DNA of 44,331 bases from a virus. Shown here piece after piece: positions 17,801-26,192 of this stretch. Numbering within the stretch: position 1 is the first letter of the stretch; each line of letters opens with the position of its first letter. Under the pieces are notes generated by a model, which saw only the letters and a list, made by a program, of their open reading frames with translations, was not told the DNA's origin and made no database searches. The stretch covers positions 1 to 44,331 of the IMG/VR virus record IMGVR_UViG_3300021964_000142. One strand, 5' to 3'. The position numbers and the translations under genes are program-made.

Positions 17801-20164
17801 CCCGATAGAGATTATAGAACAGCACAACAACGAAGAGCTGATGCTTGGGGCGATCAACCTGACTCACCAAGATATAATCCTAATGAACAAGATAGGGTTA
17901 CAAATACATATAAAGTAAACAGAATTGCATCATCTGAAACGATAAGAGAAGTTATTGGAAGTAAAGTTGTTGATATAGCACTTATTCCTTGGATTCGCTC
18001 ACGTAAAGTTTACTTTAAAGCTGAAGGATTAAGACCTTCAACAAGATATTTCCCATACTTTGATGGTAAGCAAGTAGATAATTGGGTTACAGAAGAAGCA
18101 TTTGTTAACTTTGCAGCAGACTCTGCAGATTTAGGAAATGAACACGATACAGTTTCATCTCACCCAGAAGGTTCTGGTACACTTATATCTGATACGAATG
18201 GTATAATTGAAGGTTCATTCTATATACCATATCAGCAATTTAAAGCTGGTACAAGACAATTTAAACTATTAGATATTTCTGGTGGTAACGATAATCAAGC
18301 TTTATCTATAGCCACAGCTATTTACGAAGCACAAGGGCATATTTCAACTGTACAAGAAACAGTAAAAAATACTAGAGTATTAACAGTCATAGGTGAAGGA
18401 ATATCAAGCACAAATAATAAAGTTATTGATAATGTTAAATCATCGATTGGTAAAATAACCAGCCCATTGATTACAGGTCCTAATGATTTTACTATCAATA
18501 GTGGACTTCCAGGGCTAGATAAAATCTATAGTAATCTTAGAACTAGATCTACGGGTGATACTTTTATCGGTGATAAGTTTATGTTATCACGATGTGGATA
18601 TAAAGATCCTCTTGCTCAATCTTTCTTGGTTAATGATGCAACTGGCGTATTCATTAGTAAAGTTAAAGTATACTTCAATTCAAAAGATAGTACACTGCCT
18701 GTAACTTTACAAATTAGACCAATGGAAAATGGACATCCACATTCAACTAAATATATTGCAAGTAAAACTCTTTCATCTTCAGAAGTTACAGTTGTATCTA
18801 CTCAAACTGTTGCAGGAGTATTAGCAGCTCCTACATCGTTTACGTTAGATGAACCAGTTTACTTATCACCAAACGAAGAATATGCAATTGTACTTCTTGC
18901 AGATAGTAACAAGTATAATGTATATGTATCTGAAGTTGGTCAGTTTGAATTAGGTTCTACATCTAAGAGAATTACAACTCAACCTTCACTTGGTTCACTA
19001 TTTAAATCACAAAATGGTAGAACATGGGAGCCAGATCAGAAGAAAGATATGATGATGAAACTCGTAAGAGCATCATTTAATAAAACATCTGGTGACGTAA
19101 GATTGAGAAATGCTAGAGTACCAACATTTAAGTTGGGTAATAATCCATTTAAAACTACAGCTGCTGATTCAGACATTGTACTTAATTTCCCAGATCACGG
19201 ATTAGATTCTAGTGATACATTTACAATATCTGGTCTAACTGGCGGAACTAGTTATGGTGGAGTTCTTGGTAGTCGCTTAAATGCATCTCATACTGTTAAG
19301 CATTTTGATGCTACAGGTATTGTATTTGGTGTTCCTGCAGGTGGTCCTGCACCAACTAAAACTACATACTCTGGTGGTAACGGTGTTAAAGTAGCAAAGA
19401 GAAACGTTCAGTTTAACTTAGCTAAAGTAGATATTCAGAAAATGGTACCAGATTACACAGGTATTGCATTAAGAGGTAAGTTTACTTCTGGTCGGTCAAT
19501 ATCTGGTTCAGAAACAAGAATGACTAAAGACACTACCTGGTCAGCATTAAGGTTTGGTAGAAATATATCGTTTAATGCACCTAAGATGATTGCAAACAGA
19601 GACAGAGAAATTTTAGCAGTAGGTTCTGAAGGATTAGGTGGAAAATACTCTGCAGAAATAAGCGTACCACTTAAAACAACAAGTAATTTTGTATCTCCAA
19701 TAGTTGATTTACAAAGAGCATCTTTGACAATAATTGGAAATAAAATTACTGATACTACTGTAGACAAATTTACAATTGATACCGCACTAGAAACTAAAGC
19801 TACTAACGGTAAAGAAGTTGCAAGACATATTTCTGTACCAGCTACACTAGCTAATGCATCAGTTGGTATTAAAGCTTTCTTAGCAATTAATAGACCTTCA
19901 GTGGCTTCTGTCGATTTATATTACAGAGTTGGTGGAGAAGATACTAACTTAGATCAAGTAGATTGGGTATTATTATCACCTGAATCTACTCCAGCACCAG
20001 ATGATAATCCTAAGATCTTTAGAGAATATGAATATCTTGCTGGTGGTCAAAATGGCGTATTAGATCCATTTACAAGAATGCAATTTAAGATTGTAATGAG
20101 ATCTACTAACTCATCTAGAGTACCTGCAATTAGAGACTTTAGAGCAATAGCGATGATTGACTAA
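14846..20164 (+). CDS. Giant virion structural protein, DUF4815-type (baseplate/tail-fibre network)
   Basis: 1772 residues, the longest gene here. The N-terminus (NSGIFESTYRDDFKDSDQYYRILFNAGRALQARELTQLQ pattern, residues about 5-45) is the DUF4815 signature of large marine T4-like structural proteins. Residues about 600-1000 contain YVDSDGISYLNLGQADLYDV and a DFRPTKSG segment. At about 1250-1400 a beta-sandwich-like domain is seen (SRCGYKDPLAQSFLV, ISKVKVYFNSKDST, LPVTLQIRPMENG). The C-terminus ends in MQFKIVMRSTNSSRVPAIRDFRAIAM. It occupies the T4 9-10-11 position and is expected at the baseplate periphery. No enzymatic domain is apparent. Its stop overlaps the next start (TAATG). Confidence 0.82.
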   Translation: MATAYNSGIFESTYRDDFKDSDQYYRILFNAGRALQARELTQLQTIINKEIERFGKNIFKEGACVSGSTLTINKSYDYIKLNTDTNAGGLALPANTANLVDAEYTGATSGVTFRILEFYTAAQTGDVDTIYVQYIGGTSTGNYIKVANNETLENPSVGDIKSVTTDATGTGTRISFGDGAYFTQGHFVFAPAQSLILSYYSNNYSGNVGFKVTQQIVTAADNSALYDNQGTTPNTSAPGADRYKIQLTVIDEASVSAAEDFIYYCTVKNSEVVSQVSATDNYNKINDLMAKRTFEESGNYIVKPFKATFDLNDSDTNYLDLQVSPGIAYVNGYRAETQTTNKIPIAKPLTYVTEANVNVPVVYGNYVLSDSGTHTDIINFSTLDSATLFNSANNAVGKARVRAIEEDGTKHRLYIFDTKMYSGQNFETDVLSIGASPTNDFAIEQEVLNGVAKSIIKQPRDNNLFFDLPRKRPKELSDLTMTEQRYLSATSNGSGQYTVTVSSPSALADTSLWVATKADGTIVGPTIVSSSATSVTIGGLGTSAAFDLAYYVTNTITQRTKTLTTTTKTSTSSGDYVDSDGISYLNLGQADLYDVLAIQDSAGATAVDIIDNFIIDNGQRDNYYQPARLVLKSGLSKPSATYCQFRYFAHGTGDFYSVNSYDGQVNYSNIPSYTSPVTGEIELRDVLDFRPTKSGIAGTIATLSDVNPLPRNGDTITADIQTYQPRSDKLVISEGGALINVQGTPDFQPKFPNTPDGTLELYRIALNANTLNDSDLILNPIDAKRYTMNDISKLDKQVQRLEELTALSLLEVDTKNLQILDSTGNARTKAGFIVDNFSDQAFAQTADAGYSAAIDPGEKLLRPSFYENNIRLFFNADSSSNVTKVGDLVMLSYDSAEYQSINICSGTENINPFNVTTSRGTIKLSPASDEWRDVTGKTTKVVQGGTKLDTTQAYLWNNWEWNWGGKEIDDLEVGDDANRSLTSSTPDRDYRTAQQRRADAWGDQPDSPRYNPNEQDRVTNTYKVNRIASSETIREVIGSKVVDIALIPWIRSRKVYFKAEGLRPSTRYFPYFDGKQVDNWVTEEAFVNFAADSADLGNEHDTVSSHPEGSGTLISDTNGIIEGSFYIPYQQFKAGTRQFKLLDISGGNDNQALSIATAIYEAQGHISTVQETVKNTRVLTVIGEGISSTNNKVIDNVKSSIGKITSPLITGPNDFTINSGLPGLDKIYSNLRTRSTGDTFIGDKFMLSRCGYKDPLAQSFLVNDATGVFISKVKVYFNSKDSTLPVTLQIRPMENGHPHSTKYIASKTLSSSEVTVVSTQTVAGVLAAPTSFTLDEPVYLSPNEEYAIVLLADSNKYNVYVSEVGQFELGSTSKRITTQPSLGSLFKSQNGRTWEPDQKKDMMMKLVRASFNKTSGDVRLRNARVPTFKLGNNPFKTTAADSDIVLNFPDHGLDSSDTFTISGLTGGTSYGGVLGSRLNASHTVKHFDATGIVFGVPAGGPAPTKTTYSGGNGVKVAKRNVQFNLAKVDIQKMVPDYTGIALRGKFTSGRSISGSETRMTKDTTWSALRFGRNISFNAPKMIANRDREILAVGSEGLGGKYSAEISVPLKTTSNFVSPIVDLQRASLTIIGNKITDTTVDKFTIDTALETKATNGKEVARHISVPATLANASVGIKAFLAINRPSVASVDLYYRVGGEDTNLDQVDWVLLSPESTPAPDDNPKIFREYEYLAGGQNGVLDPFTRMQFKIVMRSTNSSRVPAIRDFRAIAMID

Positions 20165-20397
20165 TGGATTTAGTATCAGTTGAAGGACATAAAGGTTTAG
20201 CACGAGATAGAAAGAGTGGTGTTATAGTAAATATAAACCAAAACGAAATCTATCAAGCTAGACAAAGAAAAATAATGAGGCTAAAGAAAGCCGAAGAAGA
20301 ACAACAATTGATTAATCGTCTTGAGAAAGTTGAAGATGGAATAAATAAAATTAACGATTTAATCTTAAAATTACTGGAAAAAGAAAATGGCGTATAA
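20164..20397 (+). CDS. Small coiled-coil protein, conserved-type, unknown function
   Basis: 77 residues. The N-terminal third (VEGHKGLARDRKSGVIVNIN) is a compact charged segment. The rest is strongly helical with heptad-like Leu/Ile spacing (LINRLEKVEDGINKINDLILKLLEK), so a coiled coil is likely. It is coupled at both ends: TAATG with the giant structural gene, and an 11-nt overlap with the next fibre gene. This position suggests a small assembly or connector protein. No family function is recognised; the reading frame is well supported by the overlaps. Confidence 0.65.
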   Translation: MDLVSVEGHKGLARDRKSGVIVNINQNEIYQARQRKIMRLKKAEEEQQLINRLEKVEDGINKINDLILKLLEKENGV

Positions 20398-21694
20398 AGT
20401 AGTAAATTTAGACGATAACTTACTAGATTTTAGAAGGAAGTATAATGTTACTTCTAAGTTTGCTGGTGACAGTGCACTTCTTACTACAGGCGTACAATCC
20501 AGTTTAGTAGGTGCTATTAATGAGATTGAAGCAGTATTCGATGCTTCTGCTAATCAGATTAATTCAACAGGATTATTAATTGATGATACTGCAGATATTA
20601 CTCTTGATGCTGCTGGTGATGATATCATATTTATGGATGCCGGTGCTGAAAGATGGAGAGTCAATCTTGACGTTTCTCCTTCACTTGAAGCTACTGGTGA
20701 TGCATCAATAATAGGTTCAGGTAATCTTACAATCGATGCTGTCACAGACATCACTCTTGATGCTGATGATGGGGATATATTCTTAAAAGATGGCGGAGTA
20801 CAATTCGGTTCTCTTACGAATACATCTGGAAACTTAATAGTTAAATCGGGCACAACAACTGCTGCTACTTTTAGTGGTGCAGACGTAACCTTTGCTTCGG
20901 ATGTTACAGTTACTGATAATCTAACAGTAAATGGTAATACCACACTTGGTAATGCTGCAACAGATACAGTAACTATAACAGCTGATGTTGCTTCAAACAT
21001 TTTACCATCTGCTGATGACACATACGATTTAGGCGCAGTTGGTTCAGAGTGGAAAGATCTTTATGTTGATGGTACAGCAAATATAGATTCATTAGTTGCT
21101 GATACTGCCGATATTAATGGTGGTACAATAGACGGAACTACAATCGGTGGATCAAGTGCTGCAGCAATCACTGGTACTACAATTGATGGCACAACAATTA
21201 CTGCAACGACTAGTCTTGTTTCACCTCAAATTACAAGAACTGGTGACTTCACAGTTGATGCATCAGGAGATATTGTACTAGATGCCGATGGCGCAGATGT
21301 ATTATTAAAAGATGCTGGTGTACAATATGGTGCATTAACAAATACATCTGGAAACTTAATAGTTAAATCAGGTGCAACAACAGCTGCTACTTTTAGTGGA
21401 GCAAATGTTACATTTGCTGGCACAATAACACAGGGTACTGCGTTAACTACGACTGCAACAACTGTTGGTGCTGCTATTAATGAATTAAAAGCTGCTGTAG
21501 ACGTTGCAGATGGTACTGCAACAAGTTCATCTGGTTTTATTGGAGATCCAAGTAGTTTAGATAGTGATGAATTTAGTTATGCAACTAAAGCTGGTGGTAG
21601 ATTTAACGTAGTAGAAATGATGAGTGAATTAGGAAGAAGAATGGTCGATGTCTACGATAGTGCAGGTACATTATTAAATGTAGCAACGCCATAA
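20387..21694 (+). CDS. Fibre-like structural protein with repeated beta modules
   Basis: 435 residues rich in Thr, Ala, Asp and Gly. The head (VVNLDDNLLDFRRKYN) is followed by two copies of a beta module around residues 130-165 and 300-345. Each contains D-x-x-L-D-A-D-G-x-x, LLKDGGVQ/AGVQ, TNTSGNLIVKSG and TTAATFSGA. A helical INEIEAVFDA/INELKAAVDV segment also occurs twice. It includes an SADDTYDLGAVGSEWKDLYV module, common in phage fibres and also present in the 1370-residue protein. It ends VYDSAGTLLNVATP, nearly the same tail as that protein. First gene of the fibre cassette; role inferred from composition and place. Confidence 0.72.
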   Translation: MAYKVVNLDDNLLDFRRKYNVTSKFAGDSALLTTGVQSSLVGAINEIEAVFDASANQINSTGLLIDDTADITLDAAGDDIIFMDAGAERWRVNLDVSPSLEATGDASIIGSGNLTIDAVTDITLDADDGDIFLKDGGVQFGSLTNTSGNLIVKSGTTTAATFSGADVTFASDVTVTDNLTVNGNTTLGNAATDTVTITADVASNILPSADDTYDLGAVGSEWKDLYVDGTANIDSLVADTADINGGTIDGTTIGGSSAAAITGTTIDGTTITATTSLVSPQITRTGDFTVDASGDIVLDADGADVLLKDAGVQYGALTNTSGNLIVKSGATTAATFSGANVTFAGTITQGTALTTTATTVGAAINELKAAVDVADGTATSSSGFIGDPSSLDSDEFSYATKAGGRFNVVEMMSELGRRMVDVYDSAGTLLNVATP

Positions 21695-21712
21695 TACTTC
21701 AATGGGTAAACC

Positions 21713-23365
21713 ATGAATAGTAGGCCAGTAAAAATTAATAATGCTTTAGGGGACCTTCAGAGATTTACAGCTCCTGAAGAAGACTTTGTTGCCTATAGAG
21801 CATCATTACGATTGGCAAACGATGATTCATCTGGCGTTGGTCAATTAAGTACACTCTCAGGAACCAGTATCGGTTCATTTACAGATACATTTTTTAATGA
21901 AGCAGTAGGAACTCATCCAGGCTCATCAATAACTACTGGTTCAACAGTCACAACTGTATATCAAAGAACAGGTTCAGATTTAGATTCTGCTGATGCAAAT
22001 TTTAGAACACCAATTAATGTTAATAATGTTGCAGGTAAAATTGCCGAGTTTAGCCAAGCAGAATGGGGAGACTTAGCAAATAGATTAGCAAAAATCATCA
22101 TGACCAATGAATATCCTGGTACATTTAGATTAGGATCATCGGCTCCTAGTGGTGATTACAGTGTCCATTTAAATAATGTATTTAGTGACACACAAACAGA
22201 CGGAACAACTGTTAACTATAGCATTTACAAAAGAGCCACAATGACGGCTCCTACAAAAGTAAATGCTATGGCTATCAAAAGATCAGCCGGTCCAACAGGA
22301 ATATATCAAGGTGTTCAAGCCATGGATAGTGATCAAATGACTTATTCATTTGGTAATCATCTAAAGACTTGGATGATGGCTACATCAAATAACGTTGGTG
22401 CATATCAGATAAGATCTTCTGCTCAAGGTGTGCCTGTGGCATCAGGTACTTGGGAAGCAAGGGGTACTGCAACAGATACAAAGAAACAAACTGCTGATCA
22501 GGCTTATACTACTGATTATGCAGGAAATTATACTGGAGATTACGTTGGTGACTTTGTAGGAGACTTTAGCGGCACCTATACAATAAATTCTACTAACGAT
22601 TCAACTACAGACTCAACTAGAACTTCAACCAGAAATTCTACTACAGAATATATAGGTAACTATACCGGAGACTTTGTTGGTACTTATACTGGTGATTTTA
22701 CTGGTAACTTTATTGGAAACTTTGCTGGTAACTATGTTGGTGATTTTATCGGTGACTTTACTGGAGACTTTATCGGTAACTATGAGGGTGAATATTTAAA
22801 TCCCGATGGCACTGATTATACAACAGACTACATAAGTGCAAACTATGTCGGCATTAATATATTAAACGAACAATATGTTGGTAACTTTATTGGTGGACCA
22901 TATCTTGGTTATCCAGCTTATGTATTTGACTATGAATCGGTTAGGATTGGAGCTCAAGAAATTGCTTATACTGGTAACTATGCTGGAGAATATATAGGAC
23001 CAGGCTTTTTTGGAGAGTATACTAGAAATTCAACTGCAAACTTTGTAAGGAATGATACTAACGATTCAACTAGAGACTCTACACGAGATAGTACAAATAA
23101 TAGCACTAGAAACCAAGACGAAAACTTTACTCAAACATTTACAGCAACTTATACTGGTGACTTTACTGGTGATTACGTTGGTAATTTTATCGGAAACTTT
23201 GTTGGAGACTTTACAGGTAACTTCGAAGGAACCTATACAACTAACTCAACTTTAGCTTCACTAACAGCCTATGAAGGCGTTTATACAGGAAACTTTTTAG
23301 GAGAAACAATACAGTCCTCATCTGAAACGATTGAAACATATACACTTTATGTTCGAGTAGCATAA
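21713..23365 (+). CDS. Tail-fibre-like protein with degenerate tetrapeptide repeats (paralog A)
   Basis: 550 residues. Residues 1-about 260 are a non-repetitive head domain with VGTHPGSS, YPGTFRLGSSAPSGDYSVHL and VGAYQIRSSAQG. From about 262 to 525 the protein is almost wholly a four-residue repeat, aromatic-(Thr/Val/Ile)-Gly-(Asp/Asn) (YTGD, FVGT, FTGN, FIGN), changing to NSTx/DSTR units twice. The last about 25 residues (GNFLGETIQSSSETIETYTL) end YVRVA. Head and tail are shared with the next gene, showing duplication. A shaft-like or solenoid beta structure is plausible for the repeats. Start ATG at 21713 follows a GGGTAAACC stretch; no late promoter precedes it. Confidence 0.78.
   Translation: MNSRPVKINNALGDLQRFTAPEEDFVAYRASLRLANDDSSGVGQLSTLSGTSIGSFTDTFFNEAVGTHPGSSITTGSTVTTVYQRTGSDLDSADANFRTPINVNNVAGKIAEFSQAEWGDLANRLAKIIMTNEYPGTFRLGSSAPSGDYSVHLNNVFSDTQTDGTTVNYSIYKRATMTAPTKVNAMAIKRSAGPTGIYQGVQAMDSDQMTYSFGNHLKTWMMATSNNVGAYQIRSSAQGVPVASGTWEARGTATDTKKQTADQAYTTDYAGNYTGDYVGDFVGDFSGTYTINSTNDSTTDSTRTSTRNSTTEYIGNYTGDFVGTYTGDFTGNFIGNFAGNYVGDFIGDFTGDFIGNYEGEYLNPDGTDYTTDYISANYVGINILNEQYVGNFIGGPYLGYPAYVFDYESVRIGAQEIAYTGNYAGEYIGPGFFGEYTRNSTANFVRNDTNDSTRDSTRDSTNNSTRNQDENFTQTFTATYTGDFTGDYVGNFIGNFVGDFTGNFEGTYTTNSTLASLTAYEGVYTGNFLGETIQSSSETIETYTLYVRVA
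22501..23260 (+). repeat. 12-bp coding repeat tract in paralog A
   Basis: Degenerate tandem 12-bp units of the kind GGTGACTTTACT / GGAAACTTTATC encode the tetrapeptide. The tract is interrupted at about 22800-23000 by a less regular stretch. Synonymous sites differ from unit to unit, so the peptide repeat is better conserved than the DNA. Confidence 0.85.
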
Positions 23366-23373
23366 TAAAAGTA

Positions 23374-23381
23374 TATAAATA
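23374..23381 (+). promoter_or_regulatory. Late promoter box directly before the large repeat-fibre gene
   Basis: A perfect TATAAATA in the 23-nt gap between the two paralogs. Only 7 nt separate it from the ATG and there is no Shine-Dalgarno sequence, the same layout as gene 25. Confidence 0.65.
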
Positions 23382-23388
23382 ATACATT

Positions 23389-26154
23389 ATGGCAGCACCT
23401 CTTAAATTAGTCGCAACTAAAGACTTACGCGAATTTGATTCAGATAACTATGAATACATAGCTTACCAGGCTGCACTTCAACTTGCAGCTGGAGATTCTG
23501 CAGAAGCAGGTTCACTTTCAACCGTTGCAACTGGAAACACAAGTATTGGTACATATAGAGATACCTTTTATAATCAGGCAGTAGGAACTCATCCAGGTTC
23601 AGCACTATCTACTGGAAATACTGATACAACCTTATACCAAAAGACAGGTACTGCTGCCGAAACAGATTCAGATATTAGATCCCCGTTAAAACAAGATATA
23701 GGTGGAACAACTAATGTAAGAGAACAGACATCAGCTGAGGTAAACGCTTTAACAGATGTATTATTAAGTCGTATTATGACATACGAACATCCAGGTACGT
23801 TTAGACTTGGTTCATCTGCACCTAGTGGTGATTATGCAGTACATTTATCCGGAGTATTTACAGATACGCAAACAGATGGTACAACTGTAACATACAACAT
23901 TTATAAGAGAACTCAAAATAGTAATATTTACACAGACTATGCTGGTTCTCCACCAACAGAAATATTACCTGTAGGTATTAAAAGAGACGGTGGTGGTTCA
24001 GGTACGTATGAAGGATTTATAGAACTTACTCAAAGACAGACTCAATTAACATTTGGTCAAAGAGCTAAAACACGAATTATGTCAAGCACCGATTATATTG
24101 GTGCTTATCAATTACGGTCATCTGCAGACGGTGCACCAGTAGCTGCAGGTACTTGGGTTGCTAGAGGAACTGCAACTGATACAAGAAAAGAAACAGCTGA
24201 TGCAGATTATACAACAGACTTTGAAGGTATCGTATACGAATCAGATTATGAAACAACCTTTACTGGAAACTATATTGGAGACTTTACTGGTAATTTCATA
24301 GGAGACTTTGTTGGTGCTTATGCGTCTGATTATACAAACCCAGATGATCCAGCTGCAAACTCTACGGCCAACTCTACGCGAAACTCTACTGCAAATGCAG
24401 AAGAAGATTATACAGGAGACTTTGTTGGAGACTTCGTTGGTACTTACACAGGTGACTTTATTGGAGACTTTGTAGGAACATATACAGGCGATTTCATAGG
24501 TGACTTTGTCGGCACATATGTTGGCACATTTACTGGTGACTTTGTCGGAACATATGTCGGAGACTTTACAGGAGACTTTATTGGAACATATGTTGGTGAC
24601 TTTACTGGAGACTTTGTCGGAGACTTTACTGGTAACTTTATAGGAGATTTCGTAGGTACTTATGTTGGAGACTTTACTGGTAACTACATTGGTAACTTTG
24701 TCGGAGACTTCTTAGGACCTGTTACATATACTGGTGACTTTGTTGGTACTTACACTGGTGACTTTACTGGTAACTTTGTCGGAGACTTTACTGGTGACTT
24801 TACTGGAGACTTTGCTGGTAACTATATAAACGTAGATGCAATTAACTTTGCTGGACCAATAGATTATATTGGTGACTATGTTAACGTCGACCAAATTGCT
24901 TATGTAAACCCAGACGGTATTAACTATCAGGGTCCAATAGATTATGTTGGTGACTATGTTAACGTCAACCAAATTGCTTATACCAACGTAAACCAAATAG
25001 CATATACGAACGTTAACCAGATTGCTTATACTAATGTTAACCAAATTAACTATTATGGTCCTGGACCAACTTACTATGGACCTGGACCTACTTATTACGG
25101 ACCAAGTCCTGCAGTAGAAAAAACATATACAAGAAGTAGTTACAATAACTTTAGAGAAACTTTTTATCTTGGAAACTTTACTGGTACTTATCAAAACCTT
25201 GATGGTATCGCATACCAAAATGTTAACCAAATTGCTTATGTTAACGTCAACCAAATTAACTATCAGGGTCCGGGTCCTACTTACTATGGACCAGGTCCTA
25301 CATATTTTGGTCCTGGACCAACTTTTTTTGGACCATCACCTGCATACGCTGGTAACTATGTAAACGTAAATGCTGCAAACTATTATGGTCCAGGACCAAC
25401 TTTTTTTGGACCATCACCTGCATACGCTGGTAACTATATAAATCCAGATGCTGCAAACTATTTTGGGCCCGCAGATTTTGAAGGTAACTATACAACAAAC
25501 TCAACTGCAAACTCTACTGCTGACTCTACAAATAATAGCACAGCAGATCAAGATGAAAACTTTACATCAGATTATACTGATCCAGATGCTGCAAACTCAA
25601 CAAATGATTCAACAGTAGATTCAACAAGAAACAGTACTAATCCTGCTGATGAAAACTTTACAAGTGATTATACTGCTAATTCTATCGATAACTTTACTGC
25701 TAACTCAACCGGTCCATCTGATGAAAACTTTACATCAAATTACACTACACCTGCTGATGAAAACTTTACAAGTGATTATGAAACTCCAGTAGATGAAAAC
25801 TTTACCGCTAACTCAACTAGAAATGAAGACGAAAACTTTACAAGTAACTACACTGCTGATCAAGATGAAAACTTTACGACTAACTATGGTGGTAACTATG
25901 TCGGTGATTATATTGGAGACTTTACTGGAGACTTTACAGGTGACTTCTTAGGACCTATTACATATACTGGAGACTTTGAAGGAAACTTTACGACTGACTA
26001 TACACGAAATTCTACTGCAGATGATTTAGAAGATTATGTTGGAACATTTACTGGAACGTTTGGTTTAGTATTTGTTGGAAACTTCCTTGGAGAAACAATT
26101 CAATCTTCTGCAGCAACTGTAGAGACATATACTCTATATTGTAGAGTAGCTTAA
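23389..26154 (+). CDS. Large tail-fibre-like protein with tetrapeptide and other short repeats (paralog B)
   Basis: 921 residues. The head (about 1-265) parallels paralog A: YIAYQAALQLAAGDSAEAGS, VGTHPGSA, HPGTFRLGSSAPSGDYAVHL, IGAYQLRSSADG and GTWVARGTATDT. Residues about 270-485 are tetrapeptides (YTGD, FVGT, YVGD, FTGN). About 485-700 mixes NVNQIAYT octapeptides and YYGPGPT heptapeptides. About 700-835 holds NSTx units and DENFTSDY/DENFTSNY repeats. Then YVGD/FTGD units return before the conserved end (GNFLGETIQSSAATVETYTL, ending YCRVA). Very high Asp/Asn/Gly/Tyr/Thr content and almost no Lys in the repeats. Probably an extended fibre shaft or receptor-contact element; function inferred. 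Confidence 0.8.
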   Translation: MAAPLKLVATKDLREFDSDNYEYIAYQAALQLAAGDSAEAGSLSTVATGNTSIGTYRDTFYNQAVGTHPGSALSTGNTDTTLYQKTGTAAETDSDIRSPLKQDIGGTTNVREQTSAEVNALTDVLLSRIMTYEHPGTFRLGSSAPSGDYAVHLSGVFTDTQTDGTTVTYNIYKRTQNSNIYTDYAGSPPTEILPVGIKRDGGGSGTYEGFIELTQRQTQLTFGQRAKTRIMSSTDYIGAYQLRSSADGAPVAAGTWVARGTATDTRKETADADYTTDFEGIVYESDYETTFTGNYIGDFTGNFIGDFVGAYASDYTNPDDPAANSTANSTRNSTANAEEDYTGDFVGDFVGTYTGDFIGDFVGTYTGDFIGDFVGTYVGTFTGDFVGTYVGDFTGDFIGTYVGDFTGDFVGDFTGNFIGDFVGTYVGDFTGNYIGNFVGDFLGPVTYTGDFVGTYTGDFTGNFVGDFTGDFTGDFAGNYINVDAINFAGPIDYIGDYVNVDQIAYVNPDGINYQGPIDYVGDYVNVNQIAYTNVNQIAYTNVNQIAYTNVNQINYYGPGPTYYGPGPTYYGPSPAVEKTYTRSSYNNFRETFYLGNFTGTYQNLDGIAYQNVNQIAYVNVNQINYQGPGPTYYGPGPTYFGPGPTFFGPSPAYAGNYVNVNAANYYGPGPTFFGPSPAYAGNYINPDAANYFGPADFEGNYTTNSTANSTADSTNNSTADQDENFTSDYTDPDAANSTNDSTVDSTRNSTNPADENFTSDYTANSIDNFTANSTGPSDENFTSNYTTPADENFTSDYETPVDENFTANSTRNEDENFTSNYTADQDENFTTNYGGNYVGDYIGDFTGDFTGDFLGPITYTGDFEGNFTTDYTRNSTADDLEDYVGTFTGTFGLVFVGNFLGETIQSSAATVETYTLYCRVA
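24240..25980 (+). repeat. Mosaic of short coding repeats in paralog B
   Basis: Regular 12-bp units (GGAGACTTTACT-like) lie at about 24260-24840 and 25890-25990. 24-bp units for NVNQIAYT lie around 24950-25050 and 25205-25260. 21-bp units for YYGPGPT lie around 25050-25110 and 25265-25330, with a near-identical block of about 50 nt recurring at about 25323 and 25392. 12-bp NSTx units and DENFT-coding segments fill 25490-25890. There are no spacers; all of it is coding. Confidence 0.85.
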
Positions 26155-26192
26155 TATTTGAATATATAACATTATAACAATTGAGGTAAATT

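Noticed and set aside
20554-21021. 155-codon minus-strand open frame within the 435-residue fibre gene
   Set aside because: Shadow frame opposite a Thr/Ala/Asp-rich repeat gene; Ser/Pro/Val-rich translation with no domain.
24240-24840. Regular short DNA repeats resembling a CRISPR or satellite array
   Set aside because: Units are only 12 bp, without spacers, and stay in one open frame of a fibre gene.
24712-25254. 180-codon open frame on the minus strand within the repeat fibre gene
   Set aside because: It is open only because the repeated codons of the plus-strand gene lack reverse-strand stops. The translation is a low-complexity mirror of the repeats with no start signal.
26161-26170. 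TATATAAC upstream of the 145-residue gene as a late promoter
   Set aside because: It differs from TATAAATA at several positions whereas nine perfect boxes exist elsewhere; in AT-rich sequence such variants are expected by chance.
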